Source: JAKQIM01 sp029557965 (GTDB lineage: Bacteria; Chloroflexota; Anaerolineae; Anaerolineales; UBA4823). From it: DNA of 64,000 bases. Shown here in pieces: positions 60,960-64,000 of this stretch. The notes below the pieces were generated by a model that had not been told where the DNA came from, made no database searches, and saw only the letters and a program-made list of their open reading frames with translations. The number at the start of each line of letters is the position of its first letter. The stretch's first letter is position 1. Where the stretch lies: positions 1 to 64,000 of the forward strand of contig DAOQUL010000016.1 of NCBI GenBank assembly GCA_035341015.1, written 5' to 3'. The position numbers and the translations under genes were made by a program.

Positions 60960-61925
60960 ATGAACCAACCGCCCACCTCCCAACTAACACGCGGCTATGG
61001 CATCGCCCTTGCCAGCGCAGTGACTCTCTCGACCACCGCCATCCTCATCCGTCACCTGACCCAGGCCTACGAACTGCCGCCTTTGGTGTTGGCTTTCTGG
61101 CGCGATCTATTTGTCATGCTCAGCCTGCTGATCGTCTTGAGCATCGTACGCCCGGCTTTGCTGCGTGTTTTGCGCCAACACCTGCTGTACCTGGTCTTTT
61201 ATGGGCTGGTGCTGGCTGGCTTCAACGCCTTGTGGACGCTATCGGTGGCAATCAACGGCGCCGCCGTCTCCACCGTGCTGGCTTACTGCTCGGCAGGCTT
61301 CACTGCGCTGTTGGGCTGGTGGCTGCTCAAAGAAGACCTGGGCTGGGGCAAACTGCTGGCTGTGGCCCTCAGCCTGGGCGGCTGCGTGCTGGTGGCTGAG
61401 GCGCTTGACCCTGCCGCCTGGCGCGCCAACCTGGCAGGCATCCTCACCGGGATACTCTCAGGCCTGGCTTACGCCGCCTACAGCCTGATGGGCCGCTCGG
61501 CATCCCAGCGCGGTCTGAATCCCTGGACCACCGTGCTATATACTTTTGGGCTTGCGGGCCTGTTCTTGCTGATTGCCAACCTGCTCTTCGGCAGCTTCCT
61601 CCCCGGCGCAGCCGCCCGCCCCGCCGACCTGCTCTGGCTGGGCCAGTCCTGGGCCGGTTGGGGCTATTTGCTCCTGCTGGCAGCCGGGCCAACCCTGTTG
61701 GGCTTCGGGTTGTATAACACCAGCCTGGTCTACCTGCCTTCCAGCGTGGCGAACCTGATCGTGACCTCAGAGCCAGTATTCACCGCCATCATGGCCTACT
61801 TTTTATTTGGAGAGCGTTTGAGCGGCGTGCAAATTGCTGGCAGCCTATTGATCTTGGGTGGGGTCATCTTCCTGCGAATGTATGAAGGCAGGCACAAGCC
61901 TGCCCTCATACAAAATGCAGCTTAA
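60960..61925 (+). CDS. EamA-family (DMT) transporter
   Basis: A 321-residue protein with ten hydrophobic segments in two EamA halves (about 10-145 and 160-300). LAYCSAGFTALLGWWLLKED and PSSVANLIVTSEPVFTAIMA are the repeated end-of-half segments. It probably exports a metabolite; the substrate is unknown. Its stop shares TTAA with the convergent ArsR-DUF2087 gene. Confidence 0.92.
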   Translation: MNQPPTSQLTRGYGIALASAVTLSTTAILIRHLTQAYELPPLVLAFWRDLFVMLSLLIVLSIVRPALLRVLRQHLLYLVFYGLVLAGFNALWTLSVAINGAAVSTVLAYCSAGFTALLGWWLLKEDLGWGKLLAVALSLGGCVLVAEALDPAAWRANLAGILTGILSGLAYAAYSLMGRSASQRGLNPWTTVLYTFGLAGLFLLIANLLFGSFLPGAAARPADLLWLGQSWAGWGYLLLLAAGPTLLGFGLYNTSLVYLPSSVANLIVTSEPVFTAIMAYFLFGERLSGVQIAGSLLILGGVIFLRMYEGRHKPALIQNAA

Positions 61926-62488
61926 GACATCTTACGCCGGTACATCCCCCCACCGCGTGTCATCAGGCCCACATCGATCATCCCACGCCGCAGGCTAGCA
62001 ACATCATCGTGGAATTCTAACAACACCTGGTTAACCTGCTGTTCGCTGTAATCCCGCTCTGGTTCGAACTCTTGCACGATGCTTTCCAGCACGATCTGGC
62101 GTTTTTTGAGCTGGGCCGGAATTTGGATCAGGCGACCGCGGCGAAAAAAGGTATTCAACACCTTACTGCGGTAGGCATCCTCTGCCACGCCCGGCGTTTT
62201 TTCTGACTGAGGCACGTGGATCAGCTCAGACAGGGTCTGCCCTAGCATGGCCTCTACCAGAGAGTACACCTGGTAATACTGATCTTTGTGGGCCTGTAAG
62301 AGACCGGCCTCCGCCAGGGCTGATAGATGGTACGATACGGTGGCGGCCTGCAGGTTGAGGATCGTTGCCAATTCCTCACCGTGGCGGGGCTTGGTGCGAA
62401 TGAGGTTCACGATCAGCAGGCGCACCGGGTGGCCCAGGGCCTTGAACAGCCGGGCGCGTTCTTCCAAACCAGATTCGATATTACTCAT
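61922..62488 (-). CDS. ArsR-type winged-helix regulator with DUF2087 domain
   Basis: A 188-residue protein. The N-terminal winged helix (about 8-85) has RLFKALGHPVRLLIVNLIRT and ILNLQAATVSYHLSALAEAG as recognition region. The C-terminal DUF2087 (about 105-185) has LNTFFRRGRLIQIPAQLKKR and ASLRRGMIDVGLMTRGGG. There are no metal-binding Cys motifs of ArsR sensors, so the signal is unknown. Its ATG overlaps the end of an upstream minus-strand gene by 8 bases. Confidence 0.9.
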   Translation of the reverse strand: MSNIESGLEERARLFKALGHPVRLLIVNLIRTKPRHGEELATILNLQAATVSYHLSALAEAGLLQAHKDQYYQVYSLVEAMLGQTLSELIHVPQSEKTPGVAEDAYRSKVLNTFFRRGRLIQIPAQLKKRQIVLESIVQEFEPERDYSEQQVNQVLLEFHDDVASLRRGMIDVGLMTRGGGMYRRKMS

Positions 62489-62555
62489 TCCAGGCCTTCC
62501 TTCCAGTTGCCATCAGGTAGTTATCCATAAAAACACGCTGGGCAAACTTGAGCGT
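62481..62555 (-). CDS. C-terminal end of an unknown gene, cut by gap
   Basis: Before the gap the minus strand reads TLKFAQRVFMDNYLMATGRK then AWNE and a stop that overlaps the ArsR start by 8 bases. The overlap and helical pattern support a real upstream operon gene. Too short to identify. Confidence 0.4.
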   Translation of the reverse strand, partial: TLKFAQRVFMDNYLMATGRKAWNE

Positions 62556-62655
62556 NNNNNNNNNNNNNNNNNNNNNNNNNNNNNNNNNNNNNNNNNNNNN
62601 NNNNNNNNNNNNNNNNNNNNNNNNNNNNNNNNNNNNNNNNNNNNNNNNNNNNNNN
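62556..62655. other. Scaffold gap (100 N)
   Basis: Exactly 100 N. It hides the 5' ends of two divergent genes, the one before ArsR and the GNAT at right, which could not fit in 100 bases. Confidence 0.99.
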
Positions 62656-62808
62656 CGCCGCGCCGATGTGCTGTGGTTGGATGTGTGGGAGAAGAACCCG
62701 CGCGCCATCGCCTTTTACCACAAGTGGGGCTTTGCAGTGGTCGGCGAACAAGGTTTTCAAATGGGCGAGGAGCTGCAGCACGACCTCTTGATGCAAAGAC
62801 AGGTATGA
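62656..62808 (+). CDS. GNAT acetyltransferase, C-terminal part
   Basis: 51 codons are visible after the gap. LWLDVWEKNPRAIAFYHKWG and FAVVGEQGFQMG are the closing strand-helix-strand of a GNAT fold, with the conserved N and Y that contact acetyl-CoA. The acetyl-CoA loop and the N-terminus are lost in the gap. Confidence 0.8.
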   Translation, partial: RRADVLWLDVWEKNPRAIAFYHKWGFAVVGEQGFQMGEELQHDLLMQRQV

Positions 62809-62825
62809 TCTACTAACTTATGCGC

Positions 62826-62831
62826 TATAAT
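62826..62831 (+). promoter_or_regulatory. -10 box of the GH13 gene
   Basis: TATAAT ends 7 bases before the ATG at 62839 without a ribosome-binding site; a leaderless transcript is likely. Confidence 0.5.
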
Positions 62832-62838
62832 TATATCT

Positions 62839-64000
62839 ATGACTGACATTCATACCCCTGATTGGGTCAAGAACGCCATCTTTTACCAGATCTTCCCAGA
62901 TCGCTTTGCGCGCAGCCCGCGCGCCCCTCAGCTCCCCGGGGTGGCCTTTAAGCCCTGGGGCAGCCCGCCCGATGAACAGGGCTTCCAGGGCGGCGACCTG
63001 TATGGCATCGCTGATAAGCTGGGCTATTTAAAAGACCTGGGCATTACAGCCCTGTATTTAAATCCCATCTTTGCCTCGGCGGCCAACCATCGTTACCACA
63101 CCTTTGACTATTACCAGGTGGACCCTCTGCTGGGCGGCAATGCGGCCCTGCGCACTCTGCTGGATGAAGCCCATGCCCTGGGCATCAAGGTAGTGTTGGA
63201 TGGGGTCTTCAATCACGCCAGCCGTGGTTTTTGGGCTTTCCACCACATCCTGGAATGCGGTGGCAACTCGCCCTATCTAGATTGGTTCTTTGTGCAAGAT
63301 TGGCCGCTCAACCCTTATCCGCGTAAACGCCGCGAGCGCCTGAATTACACCGGCTGGGCCAATCTGGCCGGGCTGCCCAAGTTCAACACCAATAACCCTG
63401 GTGTGCGCGCCTATCTGCTGGATGTGGCCCGCTACTGGGTGGATTTCGGCATCGATGGTTGGCGGCTGGATGTGCCCAATGAGATCGATGACGACTCCTT
63501 CTGGCAAGAATTCCGCCGCCGGGTGCACCAGGCCAATCCTGAGGCCTACATCGTGGGCGAGATCTGGGGCGATGGCAGCCGCTGGCTGCAGGGCGACCAG
63601 TTTGACGCCATCATGAATTACGTTTTCCTGGCCCTGGCTGTGCAGTTCTTCGGTAAAAAGACCTATCACCGCAGTTACGAGAAGGCCCGCCGCTACGGCC
63701 TGCGGGTGCGCAATGCCGTCACCTTTGCCCAGTATCTTGAAACGCTGTACCGCACTTATAACTGGGAGATCACCCTGGCCCAGCTCAACCTGATTGACAG
63801 CCACGATACCGCCCGCTTCCACTGGATGGTGAACGGCGACCCGAGCGCCCTGCGCCTGGCGGCCCTGTTCCAGATGGTGATGCCGGGCGCGCCGTGCATC
63901 TATTACGGCGATGAGGTGGGCATGACGGGGCCGGATGATCCGGGCTGCCGCGGGGCCTTCCCCTGGCAGGCCGAAGAAAGCTGGGACCGCGACCTGCTGG
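62839..64000 (+). CDS. GH13 alpha-amylase-family enzyme, 3' end outside window
   Basis: 387 codons are visible and the frame is open to the window edge. All four GH13 regions are present: DGVFNH (121-126), GWRLDVPNE (207-215; nucleophile D211), GEIWGD (240-245; acid/base E241) and LIDSHDT (318-324). The pattern VPNE after the nucleophile and WVKNAIFYQIFPDRFARS resemble neopullulanase/cyclomaltodextrinase-type enzymes of GH13 subfamily 20, but the usual N-terminal dimerisation domain is missing. There is no signal peptide, so it is cytoplasmic and acts on imported maltodextrins. TATAAT lies 7 bases before the ATG. Confidence 0.94.
   Translation, partial: MTDIHTPDWVKNAIFYQIFPDRFARSPRAPQLPGVAFKPWGSPPDEQGFQGGDLYGIADKLGYLKDLGITALYLNPIFASAANHRYHTFDYYQVDPLLGGNAALRTLLDEAHALGIKVVLDGVFNHASRGFWAFHHILECGGNSPYLDWFFVQDWPLNPYPRKRRERLNYTGWANLAGLPKFNTNNPGVRAYLLDVARYWVDFGIDGWRLDVPNEIDDDSFWQEFRRRVHQANPEAYIVGEIWGDGSRWLQGDQFDAIMNYVFLALAVQFFGKKTYHRSYEKARRYGLRVRNAVTFAQYLETLYRTYNWEITLAQLNLIDSHDTARFHWMVNGDPSALRLAALFQMVMPGAPCIYYGDEVGMTGPDDPGCRGAFPWQAEESWDRDLL

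Noticed and set aside
1..64000. tRNA, rRNA or CRISPR arrays
   Set aside because: No T-loop-like GGTTCGAATC segments with matching acceptor stems, no rRNA sequence and no regularly spaced direct repeats were seen by eye; a tRNAscan or repeat search could not be run.

Overview
The window looks like draft chromosomal sequence from a moderately GC-rich bacterium, most likely Chloroflexota of the Anaerolineae type. This is an inference from family content. The pointers are a MalT-like STAND LuxR regulator, a BTAD/SARP-type ATPase regulator, lipoproteins with long Pro/Thr linkers, DUF11-type secreted proteins, FprA flavodiiron protein, and TATAAT boxes lying 6-9 nt upstream of several start codons. 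Six runs of exactly 100 N interrupt it. These are scaffold gaps of unknown true size and cut or interrupt nine genes.

Left edge (1-2.2 kb): a mobile-element scar with an IS3-family transposase running off the window, an AT-rich membrane-anchored protein, a 25-codon stump of rarA and a possible IS630 transposase stump. 2.2-8.4 kb: a MalT-like regulator followed by a three-gene ABC-2 exporter. 8.5-19.9 kb: mixed single genes, including a membrane protein, a DinB-like protein, a WD40 lipoprotein, a DEAD-box helicase with a terminator in its leader, a methyltransferase, a CoA-binding/flavodoxin pair, a CNNM/CorC transporter, an NhaP2-type antiporter and a LysE exporter. 20.0-26.1 kb: a very repetitive secreted protein, a small conserved protein and a 994-residue BTAD-AAA-TPR regulator.

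26.1-38.0 kb is the most coherent system: a galactan-utilisation locus comparable to the gan operon of Bacillus. A divergent LacI-family gene and two matching operators (one a perfect 18-bp palindrome) control a minus-strand operon. Its order is substrate-binding lipoprotein (with an unusual C-terminal X25-like starch-type module), two CUT1 permeases, a surface GH53 galactanase with a carbohydrate-binding domain, an unrecognised 609-residue protein, a 69-residue zinc ribbon, a GH42 beta-galactosidase and a second, cytoplasmic GH53. The likely flow is that surface GH53 cuts beta-1,4-galactan, the ABC importer takes up oligosaccharides, and cytoplasmic GH53 and GH42 finish them. No ABC ATPase is encoded here. 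The 609-residue protein is the best candidate for undescribed biology.

38-64 kb is a mosaic of housekeeping and accessory genes: a PH-like protein, an S66 LD-carboxypeptidase, a flavodiiron protein, two carbohydrate-binding-like proteins, an aldo/keto reductase, two double-GNAT proteins, a GH27 alpha-galactosidase, a PAS-PAS-GGDEF diguanylate cyclase, an isochorismatase-like hydrolase, a nitroreductase, a patatin, an M20 peptidase, a VIT1-type transporter, an M29 aminopeptidase, a HEAT-repeat AlkD-like protein, an MFS exporter, a transglutaminase-like protein, an EamA transporter, an ArsR-DUF2087 regulator and the start of a GH13 amylase. No tRNA, rRNA or CRISPR array was found by eye.
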